Below, one piece after another: positions 1-12,606 of a stretch of DNA of 64,000 nucleotides (its first letter is position 1; the number at the start of each line of letters is the position of its first letter). The stretch is from NCBI RefSeq assembly GCF_000421645.1, contig NZ_ATXK01000006.1:174618-238617 (forward strand), read 5' to 3'. The translations under genes were made by a program, and so were the position numbers. Origin of the DNA: Aurantimonas coralicida DSM 14790. Lineage in GTDB: Bacteria; Pseudomonadota; Alphaproteobacteria; Rhizobiales; Rhizobiaceae. Under the pieces are notes generated by a model, which worked only from the letters and a program-made list of their open reading frames with translations, was not told the origin of the DNA and searched no databases.

Positions 1-1350
1 TCGGCCGTGATCCCGCTGCTGATGCGCGCGCAGGATCAGGAGGGGTGGGTCACCAAGGCAGCAATCGAGCATGTCGCCGACATGCTGGAGATGCCGCTCA
101 TCCGCGTCCTCGAGGTCGCGACCTTCTATACCCAGTTCCAGCTCAAGCCGGTCGGTACGCGCGCCCATATCCAGGTCTGCGGCACCACGCCCTGCATGCT
201 GCGCGGCGCCGAGGATCTGAAGGCGGTCTGCCGTTCGAAGATCCACGCCGAGCCGTTCCATCGCAACGAGGCCGGCACGCTCTCCTGGGAAGAGGTCGAG
301 TGCCTTGGCGCCTGCGTCAACGCGCCGATGGTGATGATCTTCCATGACGCCTACGAGGATCTGACCCCCGAGCGGCTCGAAGAGATCATCGACGAGTTCG
401 AGGCCGGTCGCGGCGGCGATGTGAAGACGGGACCGCAGAACGGCCGCCATGAATCGGTGCCGATCGGTGGTTTGACGACGCTCAAGGGCGATTACGACGA
501 CCTGATCGCCGACCAGAAGTCTCAGGGCGGCCCGGCCAATGGCGCACCGTCGCAGGGCTCCGGGGCAGGGCAGGCGATCTCCACCCCGCCGTCCAAGGCC
601 GGGCGTCCGGATACGGCGGCCGCCGAGACCAATCCGACCATCGCCGCCCCCGGCAAGGCTGGCGATGCCAGTGTTGCGCAGGGGGCCGAGAAGGAAGAGA
701 GCGACACGCTGGTCGCCGAGGCCGGCCCGGGTGCGGGCCAGACCGGCGGTGCGCGGGAAGGCGCCACCGGCGAAGCCGATCGCGATGCGGTCGAGGCGAA
801 CCAGGTGTCCGCCGACACGCCGGCCGCCGATGCCTCTACCAAGGGCAATCTGGCCGCCAAGGAAGGCGCCGCCGAGGCTGCCGTGGTGCAGGATGCGCGG
901 CGTCCCGACGACGTGCCGGCCGTGCAGGAGCGGGACGCGGAATCCGCCGACCTGACCGGCCGCGATCAGGTGTCGCCGGGCGAGCCGGAAGGCCTGCGCG
1001 CGCATACGTCCGATACGAGCCCCGGCCCCGGCAATGCCGATCATTTCGCCAGCAAGGCCGAGCCCGAGGCGGCACCCGCACAGGTCGGCGACAAGCCCTC
1101 CGATCTCCTGGACGCGCCGCAGGGCGACAAGGACGATCTGAAGAAGATCAAGGGCGTCGGACCGGTCATCGAGGCCAAGCTGAACGGCCTCGGCGTCTTC
1201 CATTTCTGGCAGGTCGCCAAATGGCGCGAGACAGAGCTGATCTGGATCGACGACTATCTGAACTTCCGCGGCCGTGCGGTGCGCGAAGGCTGGATCGAAC
1301 AGGCGAAGGTCCTCGCGACCACGTCGTCTTCCGGTTCGGGCGAGCGCTGA
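1..1350 (+). CDS. nuoE: NADH-quinone oxidoreductase subunit E with C-terminal helix-hairpin-helix extension (5' partial)
   Basis: The frame is open from base 1, so about 40 N-terminal residues lie outside the window. NuoE is a peripheral-arm subunit of complex I that carries the [2Fe-2S] cluster N1a beside the NADH site. Numbering from the GTG at base 7, the four ligand cysteines are C58, C63, C99 and C103 (CX4C and CX3C spacing), inside a thioredoxin-like fold. The canonical subunit ends near residue 165. It is followed by about 200 residues of low-complexity Ala/Glu/Pro/Gly/Asp sequence and then, from about residue 375, a helix-hairpin-helix module beginning [17 protein letters not shown]. 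Similar tails are known in rhizobial NuoE proteins; the function of the tail is unknown. nuoF follows after 20 bp. Confidence 0.95.
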   Translation, partial: SAVIPLLMRAQDQEGWVTKAAIEHVADMLEMPLIRVLEVATFYTQFQLKPVGTRAHIQVCGTTPCMLRGAEDLKAVCRSKIHAEPFHRNEAGTLSWEEVECLGACVNAPMVMIFHDAYEDLTPERLEEIIDEFEAGRGGDVKTGPQNGRHESVPIGGLTTLKGDYDDLIADQKSQGGPANGAPSQGSGAGQAISTPPSKAGRPDTAAAETNPTIAAPGKAGDASVAQGAEKEESDTLVAEAGPGAGQTGGAREGATGEADRDAVEANQVSADTPAADASTKGNLAAKEGAAEAAVVQDARRPDDVPAVQERDAESADLTGRDQVSPGEPEGLRAHTSDTSPGPGNADHFASKAEPEAAPAQVGDKPSDLLDAPQGDKDDLKKIKGVGPVIEAKLNGLGVFHFWQVAKWRETELIWIDDYLNFRGRAVREGWIEQAKVLATTSSSGSGER

Positions 1351-1370
1351 TGCGTGCGAGGAGAATCTAG

Positions 1371-2678
<1,308 letters not shown>

Positions 2679-2691
2679 GCAGGACAAGTCT

Positions 2692-4767
2692 ATGACCAAG
2701 CTCAAAGTCGACGGCAGGGAAGTCGAGGTTCCGGATCACTACACGCTGTTGCAGGCGTGCGAGGAGGCCGGCGCCGAGATTCCGCGTTTCTGTTTCCACG
2801 AGCGGCTGTCGATCGCCGGCAACTGCCGCATGTGCCTCGTCGAGGTGAAGGGCGGACCGCCCAAGCCGGCGGCGTCCTGCGCCATGGGCGTGCGCGATCT
2901 GCGCCCCGGACCCGAAGGCCAGCTTCCGGAAGTCTTCACGACCACGCCGATGGTCAAGAAGGCCCGCGAAGGCGTGATGGAATTCCTGCTGATCAACCAC
3001 CCGCTGGATTGCCCGATCTGCGACCAGGGCGGCGAGTGCGACCTGCAGGACCAGGCCATGGCCTATGGCGTCGACAGTTCGCGCTACCAGGAGAACAAGC
3101 GCGCCGTCGAGGACAAGTACATCGGCCCCCTGGTCAAGACGATCATGACGCGCTGCATCCACTGCACGCGCTGCGTCCGCTTCACGACGGAAGTCGCTGG
3201 AATCTCTGAGCTTGGCCTGGTTGGCCGCGGCGAAGACGCCGAGATCACCACCTTCCTCGAGCAGGCGATGACCTCCGAGCTGCAGGGCAACGTCATCGAC
3301 CTTTGCCCGGTCGGCGCGCTGACCTCGCGGCCCTACGCCTTCCAGGCGCGCCCGTGGGAGCTGTCCAAGACCGAGACCATCGACGTCATGGACGCCGTCG
3401 GTTCCAACATCCGAGTCGACACCCGCGGCCGCGAAGTGATGCGTATTCTTCCGCGCATCAACGAGGAGATCAACGAGGAGTGGATCTCCGACAAGACCCG
3501 CTTCATCTGGGATGGCCTGCGCACCCAGCGCCTCGACAAGCCCTATGTCCGCGAGAACGGTCGTCTGCGCCCCGCCAGCTGGCAGGAAGCCTTCGCCGCG
3601 ATCAAGACGAAGGTCGACGGTGCTGCCGCTGACCGCATCGGCGCCATCGCCGGCGATCTGGCCGCGGTGGAAGAGATGTGGGCGCTCAAGCGCCTGATGT
3701 CTGAGCTCGGCTCGACCAGCGTCGATTGCCGCCAGGACGGGGCCAAGCTCGATCCGGCGGACGGTCGGGCCTCCTATCTCTTCAACACCACCATCGCCGG
3801 CATCGAGGATGCCGACGCGCTGCTGATCGTCGGCTCCAATCCGCGCTTCGAGGCGTCGGTGCTGAATGCCCGCATCCGCAAGCGCTGGCGCATGGGCGGT
3901 TTCCCGATCGGCGTTGTCGGCGAGAATGTCGATCTGCGCTATGACTACACCTATCTGGGCGCCGGCGCCGAGACGCTGTCGAACCTCGAAGGCGCCAGCC
4001 AGGGCTTCTTCGACGCGCTGAAGAATGCCGAACGTCCGATGATCATCGTGGGTCAGGGCGCGCTTGCCGGCGACAACGGCGCCGAGCTGCTGGCCTCGCT
4101 CGCGGCCCTGTCGCGCGAAATCGGTGCGGTCACCGATGGCTGGAACGGCTTCAACGTGCTGCACTCGGCAGCCTCGCGCGTCGGCGGCCTCGACATCGGC
4201 TTCGTGCCGGGGGAGGGCGGTCGCAACGTCGCCGAGATGACGAACGGAGCGGTCGACGTCCTGTTCAATCTCGGTGCCGACGAGGTCGAGATCGCGCCGG
4301 GCGCCTTCGTCGTCTATATCGGCACCCATGGCGACCGCGGCGCCCATCGTGCCGACGTCATCCTGCCGGGCGCCGCCTATACGGAGAAGTCGGGCACCTG
4401 GGTCAATGTCGAGGGCCGTGCCCAGACCGGCAGCCGCCCCGGCTTCCCGCCGGGCGACGCCCGCGAGGACTGGGCGATCATCCGCGCGCTGTCGGCGGTT
4501 CTCGGCCATACGCTCGGCTTCGATTCCCTCGGCGCATTGCGCAGCGAGATCTACCAGTCGCATCCCTGGATGCGGACCGACCGGGTCGAGCCGGCGGATG
4601 CGGCGGCCATCACCCGTCTGGCCGACCGTGCCGGAACGCTGAACGGTGGCAGCTTCGCCTCCAATATCGGCGACTTCTACCTGACGAACCCCATCGCCCG
4701 TGCGTCGAAGGTCATGGCCGAGTGCTCGCAGCTCGCCAAGGCCGAGCATCTGGAAGCAGCGGAATAA
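2692..4767 (+). CDS. nuoG: NADH-quinone oxidoreductase subunit G
   Basis: 691 residues from the ATG at 2692. Longer in-frame starts overlap nuoF and add sequence without family resemblance, so I reject them. NuoG is the large iron-sulfur subunit of the complex I peripheral arm. Visible ligands are the [2Fe-2S] set C34, C45, C48 and C63; the His/Cys set H103, C107, C110 and C116 (cluster N5); and C155, C158, C161 and C205 (cluster N4). The rest is a molybdopterin-oxidoreductase-like fold with no catalytic role in complex I. The length matches the alphaproteobacterial and mitochondrial form (about 690 residues), which is shorter than E. coli NuoG. Confidence 0.97.
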   Translation: MTKLKVDGREVEVPDHYTLLQACEEAGAEIPRFCFHERLSIAGNCRMCLVEVKGGPPKPAASCAMGVRDLRPGPEGQLPEVFTTTPMVKKAREGVMEFLLINHPLDCPICDQGGECDLQDQAMAYGVDSSRYQENKRAVEDKYIGPLVKTIMTRCIHCTRCVRFTTEVAGISELGLVGRGEDAEITTFLEQAMTSELQGNVIDLCPVGALTSRPYAFQARPWELSKTETIDVMDAVGSNIRVDTRGREVMRILPRINEEINEEWISDKTRFIWDGLRTQRLDKPYVRENGRLRPASWQEAFAAIKTKVDGAAADRIGAIAGDLAAVEEMWALKRLMSELGSTSVDCRQDGAKLDPADGRASYLFNTTIAGIEDADALLIVGSNPRFEASVLNARIRKRWRMGGFPIGVVGENVDLRYDYTYLGAGAETLSNLEGASQGFFDALKNAERPMIIVGQGALAGDNGAELLASLAALSREIGAVTDGWNGFNVLHSAASRVGGLDIGFVPGEGGRNVAEMTNGAVDVLFNLGADEVEIAPGAFVVYIGTHGDRGAHRADVILPGAAYTEKSGTWVNVEGRAQTGSRPGFPPGDAREDWAIIRALSAVLGHTLGFDSLGALRSEIYQSHPWMRTDRVEPADAAAITRLADRAGTLNGGSFASNIGDFYLTNPIARASKVMAECSQLAKAEHLEAAE

Positions 4768-4779
4768 GGACGGCTGGCA

Positions 4780-5835
4780 GTGGCTGATTTCACCTCCCTC
4801 TATCTCTGGCCGGGCCTGATCATTCTCGGGCAGAGCCTCCTGTTCCTGGTCGTTCTGCTGGTGCTGGTGGCCTACATCCTCCTGGCCGACCGCAAGATCT
4901 GGGCGGCGGTGCAGATGCGCCGCGGACCCAACGTCGTCGGTCCCTGGGGTCTGTTCCAGTCCTTCGCCGATCTCCTGAAGTTCGTCCTCAAGGAGCCGGT
5001 CGTTCCGGCCAGCTCCGACAAGATCGTCTTCCTGCTCGCGCCGCTGGTCGCGGTGACGCTGGCCCTAGCGACCTTCGCGGTGGTGCCGGTCGCCGACGGC
5101 TGGGTGATCGCCGACATCAATATCGGCATCCTCTACGTCTTCGCGATCTCCTCGCTCGAGGTCTATGGCGTGATCATGGGCGGATGGGCGTCGAACTCGA
5201 AATACGCCTTCCTCGGCGCGCTCCGCTCGGCGGCGCAGATGGTCTCCTACGAGGTCTCCATCGGCTTCGTCATCGTCACCGTGCTGCTGTGCGTCGGCTC
5301 GCTGAACCTCACCGACATCGTGCTGGCCCAGCAGACCGGCCTCGGCACCATGATCGGCCTGCCCAACACCTTCCTCGACTGGCACTGGCTCGGGCTGTTC
5401 CCGATGTTCGTGATCTTCTTCATCTCGGCCTTGGCCGAGACGAACCGGCCGCCCTTCGATCTGCCGGAAGCCGAATCCGAACTCGTCGCCGGCTTCATGG
5501 TCGAGTACGGCTCCACCCCGTACATGATGTTCATGCTCGGCGAATATGCGGCCATCACCCTGATGTGCTGCCTGATGACCATCCTGTTCATGGGTGGCTG
5601 GCTGCCGCCGGCAAACTTCGCGCCCTTTACCTGGGTGCCGGGCGTCGTCTGGTTCCTCGCCAAGGTCGCGCTGGCCTTCTTCATGTTCGCCATGGTCAAG
5701 GCCTTCGTGCCGCGCTACCGCTACGATCAGCTCATGCGTCTGGGCTGGAAGGTCTTCCTGCCGATCTCGCTGGGCATGGTGGTGCTGGTCGCCTTCGTGC
5801 TGCAGGTGATGGGCTGGGGCGCGGCGGCCGTATGA
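4780..5835 (+). CDS. nuoH: NADH-quinone oxidoreductase subunit H
   Basis: 351 residues from a GTG start 12 bp after nuoG, with AAGGACGG as the ribosome-binding site. NuoH is the membrane subunit that joins the peripheral arm to the proton-pumping arm and forms part of the quinone chamber. About eight hydrophobic segments are visible. The conserved acidic matrix-side loop [18 protein letters not shown], near residues 226-243, is diagnostic. The stop codon overlaps the next start in an ATGA arrangement at 5832-5835, which suggests translational coupling to the small gene downstream rather than directly to nuoI. Confidence 0.98.
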   Translation: MADFTSLYLWPGLIILGQSLLFLVVLLVLVAYILLADRKIWAAVQMRRGPNVVGPWGLFQSFADLLKFVLKEPVVPASSDKIVFLLAPLVAVTLALATFAVVPVADGWVIADINIGILYVFAISSLEVYGVIMGGWASNSKYAFLGALRSAAQMVSYEVSIGFVIVTVLLCVGSLNLTDIVLAQQTGLGTMIGLPNTFLDWHWLGLFPMFVIFFISALAETNRPPFDLPEAESELVAGFMVEYGSTPYMMFMLGEYAAITLMCCLMTILFMGGWLPPANFAPFTWVPGVVWFLAKVALAFFMFAMVKAFVPRYRYDQLMRLGWKVFLPISLGMVVLVAFVLQVMGWGAAAV

Positions 5836-6053
5836 TGGAGCCCGCGCTCATCGGTGCGCTGGCCGGACTGGTGCTGGGGATCGTCGATTTCATGATCCTC
5901 GGCTATGTCCGCAACCGCCGGGACCGCCCGCATGGCGGGGAGGGGGACCCCGCGGGTCTCGCCCTCAACGTCGCGCGCTATTCGCAGCTTGTTCTGTTTC
6001 CGGTCGTCGGCTGGTTCGCCGCGCCGATCATCGCCTCGAATCTGGGAGGCTAG
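5832..6053 (+). CDS. Small two-helix membrane protein of unknown function inside the nuo operon
   Basis: 73 residues from the ATG that overlaps the nuoH stop (a second ATG follows at once). I do not recognise a family. The N-terminus is one hydrophobic helix ([19 protein letters not shown]). Next come a short basic/polar loop (RNRRDRP) and a second hydrophobic stretch ending [12 protein letters not shown] near the C-terminus, so two membrane spans are likely. The gene sits between nuoH and nuoI, which are adjacent in most complex I operons. The overlap with nuoH and the 6-bp gap to nuoI argue that it is translated. A role in complex I assembly or as an accessory subunit is inference from position only. 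Confidence 0.75.
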   Translation: MMEPALIGALAGLVLGIVDFMILGYVRNRRDRPHGGEGDPAGLALNVARYSQLVLFPVVGWFAAPIIASNLGG

Positions 6054-6059
6054 AGCCTT

Positions 6060-6551
6060 ATGAGTGCCATTGCACAGACCGTCCGGTCGCTGTTCCTCAT
6101 CGAATTCGTCAAGGCCATGGGCCTGTCGATGCGGTACTTCTTCGCGCCGAAGGCGACGGTGAACTACCCCTTCGAGAAGAATCCGCAGAGCCCGCGCTTC
6201 CGCGGCGAGCATGCCCTTCGCCGTTATCCCAACGGCCAGGAGCGCTGCATCGCCTGCAAGCTGTGCGAGGCGATCTGTCCGGCCCAGGCGATCACCATCG
6301 AGGCCGGCCCGCGCCGCAACGACGGCACCCGCCGCACGGTGCGTTACGACCTCGACATGGTGAAGTGCATCTATTGCGGCTTCTGCCAGGAAGCCTGCCC
6401 GGTCGACGCCATCGTCGAGGGGCCGAATTTCGAGTTCTCCACGGAGACCCGCGAGGAACTCTACTACGACAAGCAGAAACTGCTCGATAACGGCGATCGC
6501 TGGGAGCGCGAGATCGCGCGCAACATTGCGCTCGACGCGCCTTACCGGTAA
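6060..6551 (+). CDS. nuoI: NADH-quinone oxidoreductase subunit I
   Basis: 163 residues, the standard alphaproteobacterial length. NuoI is the ferredoxin-like subunit with two [4Fe-4S] clusters (N6a and N6b) that carry electrons toward N2 and quinone. Two CX2CX2CX3CP motifs are present: C63, C66, C69, C73 and C103, C106, C109, C113. The N-terminus has an amphipathic membrane-contact helix. The ATG at 6060 lies 6 bp after the small membrane gene, and GGGAGGC at 6045-6051 is a good ribosome-binding site. A 139-bp spacer without an evident gene separates it from nuoJ. Confidence 0.98.
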   Translation: MSAIAQTVRSLFLIEFVKAMGLSMRYFFAPKATVNYPFEKNPQSPRFRGEHALRRYPNGQERCIACKLCEAICPAQAITIEAGPRRNDGTRRTVRYDLDMVKCIYCGFCQEACPVDAIVEGPNFEFSTETREELYYDKQKLLDNGDRWEREIARNIALDAPYR

Positions 6552-6690
6552 TCGGGCGCAGAGTTTTCGGCGGCTGAGAATCGCCGGTTCCGCTGCTTCG
6601 TAAGAGCGCCGGACCGGTCTTCGACATGACGTTCAGGGCAGGCACGCGGCACCTTCGGCCGCCGTGTCCGCCAGCAAAAGGAGCCCGAGG

Positions 6691-7308
6691 ATGCTGGGCC
6701 TTCAGGCAGTCTTCTTCTATCTGTTTGCGCTGGTCGCCGTCGGCTCGGGCCTGATGGTCGTGCTGGCGCGCAACCCCGTGCATTCGGTGCTGTTCCTGAT
6801 CCTCACCTTCGTGGCGGCGGCGGGGCTCTTCCTTCTGGCCGGCGCCGAGTTCCTCGCGCTGATCCTGATCGTCGTCTATGTCGGCGCCGTGGCGATCCTC
6901 TTCCTCTTCGTCGTCATGATGCTCGACATCGACTTCGGACGGGTGAAGCGGGACACGCTGAAATACGCCCCGATCGGCGTGATCATCGGCGTCGTGCTTC
7001 TGGCCGAACTGGTCATCGCCGCCACCGGCAATTACTACGACCCACAGATGGCGCTGGCGACGTCCATGCCGATCCCGCCGCTTGAGGAAGTTTCCAACAT
7101 CGAGGCGCTCGGCAGCGTCCTCTACACCCGCTACATCCTGTTCTTCCAGCTGGCCGGCCTGATCCTCTTCGTCGCCATGGTCGGAGCGATCGTCCTGACG
7201 CTGCGCCACAAGGAAGGCCTGAAGCGCCAGTCGATCCCGCAGCAGGTGGGGCGCACGCCCGCGACCGCGGTGGAGATCCGCAAGGTCGAGAGCGGCAAGG
7301 GCATCTGA
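6691..7308 (+). CDS. nuoJ: NADH-quinone oxidoreductase subunit J
   Basis: 205 residues starting at the ATG at 6691. AAAAGGAG at 6676-6683 is the ribosome-binding site, so I prefer this start to an in-frame GTG at 6664. NuoJ (ND6-like) is a membrane-arm subunit with five transmembrane helices; hydrophobic spans cover roughly residues 1-110 and 145-170. The central signature [20 protein letters not shown] is the unwound helix 3 that couples quinone reduction to proton pumping. nuoK follows after 20 bp. Confidence 0.96.
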   Translation: MLGLQAVFFYLFALVAVGSGLMVVLARNPVHSVLFLILTFVAAAGLFLLAGAEFLALILIVVYVGAVAILFLFVVMMLDIDFGRVKRDTLKYAPIGVIIGVVLLAELVIAATGNYYDPQMALATSMPIPPLEEVSNIEALGSVLYTRYILFFQLAGLILFVAMVGAIVLTLRHKEGLKRQSIPQQVGRTPATAVEIRKVESGKGI

Positions 7309-7328
7309 GAGCGAAAGGAACGGATACG

Positions 7329-7637
7329 ATGGAAGTCGGTCTCGGACACTACCTTACCGTCGGGGCGATCCTGTTCGTCACGGGCGTCTTCGGCATCTTC
7401 ATGAACCGGAAGAACATCATCACGATCCTCATGTCGGTCGAGCTGATCCTTCTGGCCGTGAACATCAATTTCGTGGCCTTCTCGGCCTTCCTGAACGACC
7501 TTGTCGGCCAGATCTTCGCGCTCTTCGTGCTGACGGTCGCGGCTGCCGAGGCGGCGATCGGCCTGGCCATCCTGGTGGTCTTCTTCCGCAATCGCGGCTC
7601 CATCGCCGTCGACGACGTCAACACGATGAAAGGCTGA
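7329..7637 (+). CDS. nuoK: NADH-quinone oxidoreductase subunit K
   Basis: 102 residues with three transmembrane helices. NuoK (ND4L/MrpC-like) is a membrane-arm subunit with two buried glutamates essential for proton transfer. Both are visible here, E38 in MSVELILL and E74 in VAAAEAAIG, equivalent to E36 and E72 of the E. coli protein. The start ATG follows GAAAGGAACGG. nuoL begins 6 bp after the stop. Confidence 0.98.
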   Translation: MEVGLGHYLTVGAILFVTGVFGIFMNRKNIITILMSVELILLAVNINFVAFSAFLNDLVGQIFALFVLTVAAAEAAIGLAILVVFFRNRGSIAVDDVNTMKG

Positions 7638-7643
7638 TCGGGC

Positions 7644-9632
7644 GTGTATCAGACCATCGTTCTCCTGCCGCTCGCCGGCTTCCTGATCGCCGGCCTGTTC
7701 GGCAATGCGATCGGCGCCAAGGCGTCCGAATATACGACTTCGGCCTTCCTGGTGGCTGCCGCGGTCCTGTCGTGGATCGCCTTCATCAGCTTCGGCTTCG
7801 GCGAGTCCGAGACCCTGCGCATCACGCTGTTCCAGTGGATGCAGTCGGGCGGACTGGACGTCTCGTGGTCGCTGCGCATCGACCGGCTGACGCTGGTCAT
7901 GCTGGTCGTCGTGAACACGGTCTCGTCGCTGGTCCACATCTATTCGATCGGCTACATGCACCACGACCCGCATCGGCCGCGCTTCTTCGCCTATCTGTCG
8001 CTGTTCACCTTCGCCATGCTGATGCTGGTGACCTCGAACAACCTCGTCCAGATGTTCTTCGGCTGGGAGGGCGTCGGCCTGGCGTCCTATCTGCTGATCG
8101 GTTTCTGGTACAAGAAGCCGTCGGCCAACGCCGCCGCCATGAAGGCTTTCATCGTCAACCGCGTCGGTGACTTCGGCTTCATCCTCGGCATCTTCGGCGT
8201 CTTCGTGCTGTTCGGCTCGGTCAATTTCGACACCATCTTCGCCGGCGCCGCCGATCTCGCCGGCCAGATGGGCGGGGAGGGCGCAGAGGCCGCTGCCGGT
8301 GCCGGTGCGCCGGTCCTGAACTTCGCCGGATATGCGCTGCCCATGGCGGGCGCGCTGACCGCCGTCTGCCTGCTCCTGTTCCTAGGCGCGATGGGCAAGT
8401 CGGCCCAGCTCGGCCTCCACACCTGGCTGCCGGACGCCATGGAAGGCCCGACCCCGGTCTCGGCGCTCATTCACGCGGCGACCATGGTCACCGCCGGCGT
8501 CTTCATGCTGGCCCGCATGTCGCCGATCTTCGAGCTCAGCCACACCGCTCTGACCGTCGTGACCTTCGTCGGCGCCACCACCGCGCTGTTCGCGGCGACC
8601 GTCGGTCTCGTCCAGAACGACATCAAGCGCGTCATCGCCTATTCGACCTGTTCGCAGCTCGGCTACATGTTCGTCGCACTCGGCGTCGGCGCCTATGGCG
8701 TGGCGATCTTCCACCTGTTCACCCACGCCTTCTTCAAGGCACTGCTGTTCCTGGGCGCTGGCTCGGTGATCCACTCGGTCTCGGACGAGCAGGACATGCG
8801 GCGCATGGGCGGGCTGCGCAAGCACATCCCGGTCACCTATTGGACCATGGTCATCGGCACGCTGGCCCTGACCGGTTTCCCGTTCACCGCCGGCTATTTC
8901 TCCAAGGACGCGGTCATCGAGGCGGCGTTCGTCGGGCACAATTCCTTCGCCATGTATGGCTGGGGCCTGACGGTGATCTCGGCGCTGCTGACCAGCTTCT
9001 ATTCCTGGCGCCTGATCTTCCTGACCTTCCACGGCAAGCCGCGCGCCTCGGCCGACGTCATGCACCATGTGCATGAATCGCCGATGGTCATGCTGGTGCC
9101 GCTGCTGATCCTGTCGGTGGGCGCGCTGTTCGCGGGTATCGTCTTCGAAGGCTTCTTCGTCGGTCACGAATATGCCGAGTTCTGGGGCGCCTCGCTGTTC
9201 ACCGGCCCGGACAACCACGTGCTGCACGATCTGCACGAGGTGGCCTTCGGGATCGCGATCATCCCGACGGTGATGATGGCGCTGGGCTTTGCCATCGCCT
9301 GGGCCTTCTACATCCGCAACCCGGCGCTGCCGGGGCAGGTGGCTGCCCGCCATCGCGGCCTGTACCAGTTCTTCCTGAACAAGTGGTACTTCGACGAGCT
9401 GTACGACTTCCTCTTCGTCCGCCCGGCCAAGGCGATCGGCACCTTCCTCTGGAAGACCGGTGACGGCAGGGTGATCGACGGGCTCGGCCCGGACGGCATC
9501 TCCGCCCGCGTCGTGGACGTCACCAACCGCGTTGTCCGGCTGCAGACCGGTTACCTCTATCACTATGCCTTTGCGATGCTGATCGGCGTCGCGGCGCTGG
9601 TCACCTGGATGATGCTCGGGGGCGTGAACTGA
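7644..9632 (+). CDS. nuoL: NADH-quinone oxidoreductase subunit L
   Basis: 662 residues from a GTG start. NuoL is the distal antiporter-like proton pump of the membrane arm. Motifs of the Mrp-antiporter fold are clear, including the discontinuous helix region [18 protein letters not shown] and the upstream [19 protein letters not shown]. The C-terminus holds the long amphipathic lateral helix and a final membrane anchor (residues about 560-655). The last base of its TGA is the first base of the nuoM ATG, indicating coupled translation. Confidence 0.98.
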   Translation: MYQTIVLLPLAGFLIAGLFGNAIGAKASEYTTSAFLVAAAVLSWIAFISFGFGESETLRITLFQWMQSGGLDVSWSLRIDRLTLVMLVVVNTVSSLVHIYSIGYMHHDPHRPRFFAYLSLFTFAMLMLVTSNNLVQMFFGWEGVGLASYLLIGFWYKKPSANAAAMKAFIVNRVGDFGFILGIFGVFVLFGSVNFDTIFAGAADLAGQMGGEGAEAAAGAGAPVLNFAGYALPMAGALTAVCLLLFLGAMGKSAQLGLHTWLPDAMEGPTPVSALIHAATMVTAGVFMLARMSPIFELSHTALTVVTFVGATTALFAATVGLVQNDIKRVIAYSTCSQLGYMFVALGVGAYGVAIFHLFTHAFFKALLFLGAGSVIHSVSDEQDMRRMGGLRKHIPVTYWTMVIGTLALTGFPFTAGYFSKDAVIEAAFVGHNSFAMYGWGLTVISALLTSFYSWRLIFLTFHGKPRASADVMHHVHESPMVMLVPLLILSVGALFAGIVFEGFFVGHEYAEFWGASLFTGPDNHVLHDLHEVAFGIAIIPTVMMALGFAIAWAFYIRNPALPGQVAARHRGLYQFFLNKWYFDELYDFLFVRPAKAIGTFLWKTGDGRVIDGLGPDGISARVVDVTNRVVRLQTGYLYHYAFAMLIGVAALVTWMMLGGVN

Positions 9633-11140
9633 TGACCGAATGGCCGATCCTCTCGACCGTCACCTTCCTGCCGCTGGTCGGGGCTCTGCTCATCCTGTTC
9701 ATCCGGGACGACAGCGAGCTCGCGCGCCGCAACATTCGTAATGTCGCGCTGCTGACGACGCTGTTCACCTTCGTCGTCTCGCTGTGGATCTGGATCGATT
9801 TCGACAACAGCGACGCCGGCTTCCAGATGGTCGAGCGCCTCGACTGGCTTGGCGGCGGCATCACCTATCACATGGGTGTCGACGGCATCTCCATGCTGTT
9901 CGTCATCCTGACGACCTTCCTCATGCCCTTCTGCATTCTCGCCAGCTTCGAGTCCGTGCAGACCCGCGTGAAGGAATACATGATCGCCTTCCTGGTGCTG
10001 GAAACGCTGGTCGTCGGCGTGTTCTGCGCCCTGGATATCGTGCTGTTCTACATCTTCTTCGAAGGTGGCCTGATCCCGATGTTCCTGATCATCGGCGTGT
10101 GGGGCGGCAAGCGGCGCATCTACGCCAGCTACAAGTTCTTCCTCTACACCTTCCTCGGCTCGGTGCTGATGCTCGTCGCCATCATGGCGATGTTCTGGAC
10201 CGCGGGAACGAGCTCGATCCCCGAGCTTCTGGCCTACGATTTCCCGGCTTCGATGCAGACCTGGCTGTGGTTCGCCTTCTTCGCCAGCTTCGCGGTGAAG
10301 ATGCCGATGTGGCCGGTGCACACCTGGCTGCCCGACGCCCATGTCGAGGCGCCGACCGCCGGCTCCGTCATCCTGGCGGGCATCCTCCTGAAGCTCGGCG
10401 GCTACGGCTTCCTGCGCTTCTCCTTGCCGATGTTCCCGCTGGCCTCGGCCGAGTTCGCGCCGCTGGTCTTCACCCTGTCGGTCGTGGCGATCATCTACAC
10501 CTCGCTGGTCGCGCTGATGCAGCAGGACATCAAGAAGCTGATTGCCTATTCCTCCGTCGCCCATATGGGCTTCGTGACCATGGGCATCTTCGCCGCCAAC
10601 CAGCAGGGCGTCGAAGGCGCGATCTTCCAGATGCTGTCCCACGGCCTCGTGTCGGGCGCGCTGTTCCTGTGCGTCGGCGTCGTCTACGACCGCATGCACA
10701 CCCGCGAAATCGCCGCCTATGGCGGTCTGGTGAACCGCATGCCGCATTACGCCGCCGCGATGCTGATCTTCACCATGGCCAATGTCGGCCTGCCGGGCAC
10801 GTCGGGCTTCGTCGGCGAGTTCCTGACTCTCATCGGCGTCTTCCAGGTCAACAGCTGGGTGGCGATCTTCGCCGCGACGGGCGTCATCCTGTCGGCAGCC
10901 TATGCGCTGTGGCTTTATCGCCGCGTCGTCTTCGGCGCGCTGGAGAAGGAGAGCCTGCGGTCGATCCTCGACCTGTCGGGCCGCGAGAAGATCCTGCTCT
11001 ACCCACTGATCGTGCTGGTCATCTTCTTCGGCGTCTATCCGATGCCGGTCTTCGACGTGACCGCCGCCTCCGTGGAATCCATGGTCAACCGCTACACCGC
11101 AGCCATCGAGGCGGCCTCCTCGGTCGCTCTGGCACAATAA
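9632..11140 (+). CDS. nuoM: NADH-quinone oxidoreductase subunit M
   Basis: 502 residues, overlapping nuoL by one base. NuoM is the middle antiporter-like proton-pumping subunit of the membrane arm. About 14 hydrophobic segments are present, with the family signature [18 protein letters not shown] followed by [16 protein letters not shown]. The lysine-bearing [15 protein letters not shown] segment is also intact. nuoN begins 18 bp downstream. Confidence 0.98.
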   Translation: MTEWPILSTVTFLPLVGALLILFIRDDSELARRNIRNVALLTTLFTFVVSLWIWIDFDNSDAGFQMVERLDWLGGGITYHMGVDGISMLFVILTTFLMPFCILASFESVQTRVKEYMIAFLVLETLVVGVFCALDIVLFYIFFEGGLIPMFLIIGVWGGKRRIYASYKFFLYTFLGSVLMLVAIMAMFWTAGTSSIPELLAYDFPASMQTWLWFAFFASFAVKMPMWPVHTWLPDAHVEAPTAGSVILAGILLKLGGYGFLRFSLPMFPLASAEFAPLVFTLSVVAIIYTSLVALMQQDIKKLIAYSSVAHMGFVTMGIFAANQQGVEGAIFQMLSHGLVSGALFLCVGVVYDRMHTREIAAYGGLVNRMPHYAAAMLIFTMANVGLPGTSGFVGEFLTLIGVFQVNSWVAIFAATGVILSAAYALWLYRRVVFGALEKESLRSILDLSGREKILLYPLIVLVIFFGVYPMPVFDVTAASVESMVNRYTAAIEAASSVALAQ

Positions 11141-11158
11141 GCTCGGGATCGCACGCCA

Positions 11159-12604
11159 ATGTATTCGAACATGCTCGCATCGAGCCTTCCGATCATCGGT
11201 CCCGAGTTGATCCTTGCGGTCGGCTCGATGATCCTCCTGATGATCGGCGTCTTTCTGGGCGAGAAGAGCGCGCAGACGGTCACCGGCCTGTCGGTGGCGC
11301 TGATCATCATTGCCGGGCTGTGGATGGTGTTCGTCACGCCCTATGGCGTGGCCTTCGGCGGTTCCTTCGTCCTCGACCCGTTCGCCGGCTTCATGAAGGT
11401 GCTGGTGCTGATCGGTGCGGCGGCGGCCGTCATCATGTCGGTCGGCTACGCCGAGAGCGAGCGCTTCAACCGCTTCGAGTTCCCGGTTCTCGTGCTGCTG
11501 TCGACCACCGGCATGATGGTCATGGTCTCCTCAGGCGACATGATCGCGCTGTATCTCGGTCTCGAGCTGCAGTCGCTGTCGATCTACGTCCTCGCCGCCA
11601 TCAACCGTGATTCGGTCCGCTCGACCGAAGCCGGCCTGAAATACTTCGTCCTCGGCGCGCTGTCTTCGGGCATGCTGCTCTACGGCGCGTCGCTGGTCTA
11701 CGGCTTCACCGGCCAGATCGAATACACCGCCATCGCCGAGGTGGTCGCCACCAGCGAACGTTCGATCGGCATCGTCGTCGGCCTCGTCTTCGTCCTGTGC
11801 GGCCTCGCCTTCAAGATCTCCGCCGTGCCGTTCCACATGTGGACGCCGGACGTCTACGAGGGCGCGCCGACGCCGATCACGGCCTTCCTGGCCGGCGCGC
11901 CGAAGGTCGCGGCGATCGCGCTGATTACCCGCTTCACGGTGCAGGGCTTCGAGCCGCTGGCGGTCGACTGGCAGCAGGTCATCATCTTCATCTCGATCGC
12001 CTCGATGGCGCTCGGTGCCTTCGCCGCCATCGGCCAGCGCAACATCAAGCGGCTGATGGCCTATTCCTCGATCGGCCATATGGGCTTCGCGCTTGTCGGC
12101 CTCGCCGCCGCCAATTTCTCCGGCGTGCGCGGCGTCCTCCTCTACATGGCGATCTATCTCGCCATGACCCTCGGCACCTTCGCCGTCATCCTCGCCATGC
12201 GCCGCAAGGATGGGGTGGTCGAGGAGATCGACGATCTCGCCGGCCTGTCGAAGACCAACCCGATCATGGCGCTGATGCTGACCATGCTGATGCTGTCGCT
12301 GGCGGGCCTGCCGCCGCTGGCGGGCTTCTTCGCCAAGTACTTCGTGTTCATGGCGGCGGTGCAGGCCGGGCTCTACGGCCTCGCGGTGATCGGCGTTCTC
12401 GCCAGTGTCGTCGGCCTGTTCTACTACCTGCGCATCGTCAAGGTGATGTGGTTCGACGACCAGCCGTCCAGCGAGTTCGTGCCCATGGCCACCGAGCTGC
12501 GGGTGGTGCTGGGCGCTGCCGCGTTGTTCATCTTCCCGGTCTATCTCCTTGTCGGCGGCCCGATCTTCGCGGCGGCGGAGGCGGCGGCCCGGACCTTCTT
12601 CTGA
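11159..12604 (+). CDS. nuoN: NADH-quinone oxidoreductase subunit N
   Basis: 481 residues. NuoN is the proximal antiporter-like subunit of complex I. The signature [20 protein letters not shown] and the lysine-bearing [19 protein letters not shown] helix are intact, as is the C-terminal [20 protein letters not shown] block. It is the last nuo gene. birA overlaps or abuts its stop, so transcription probably continues into the downstream housekeeping genes. Confidence 0.98.
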   Translation: MYSNMLASSLPIIGPELILAVGSMILLMIGVFLGEKSAQTVTGLSVALIIIAGLWMVFVTPYGVAFGGSFVLDPFAGFMKVLVLIGAAAAVIMSVGYAESERFNRFEFPVLVLLSTTGMMVMVSSGDMIALYLGLELQSLSIYVLAAINRDSVRSTEAGLKYFVLGALSSGMLLYGASLVYGFTGQIEYTAIAEVVATSERSIGIVVGLVFVLCGLAFKISAVPFHMWTPDVYEGAPTPITAFLAGAPKVAAIALITRFTVQGFEPLAVDWQQVIIFISIASMALGAFAAIGQRNIKRLMAYSSIGHMGFALVGLAAANFSGVRGVLLYMAIYLAMTLGTFAVILAMRRKDGVVEEIDDLAGLSKTNPIMALMLTMLMLSLAGLPPLAGFFAKYFVFMAAVQAGLYGLAVIGVLASVVGLFYYLRIVKVMWFDDQPSSEFVPMATELRVVLGAAALFIFPVYLLVGGPIFAAAEAAARTFF

Positions 12605-12606
12605 CG

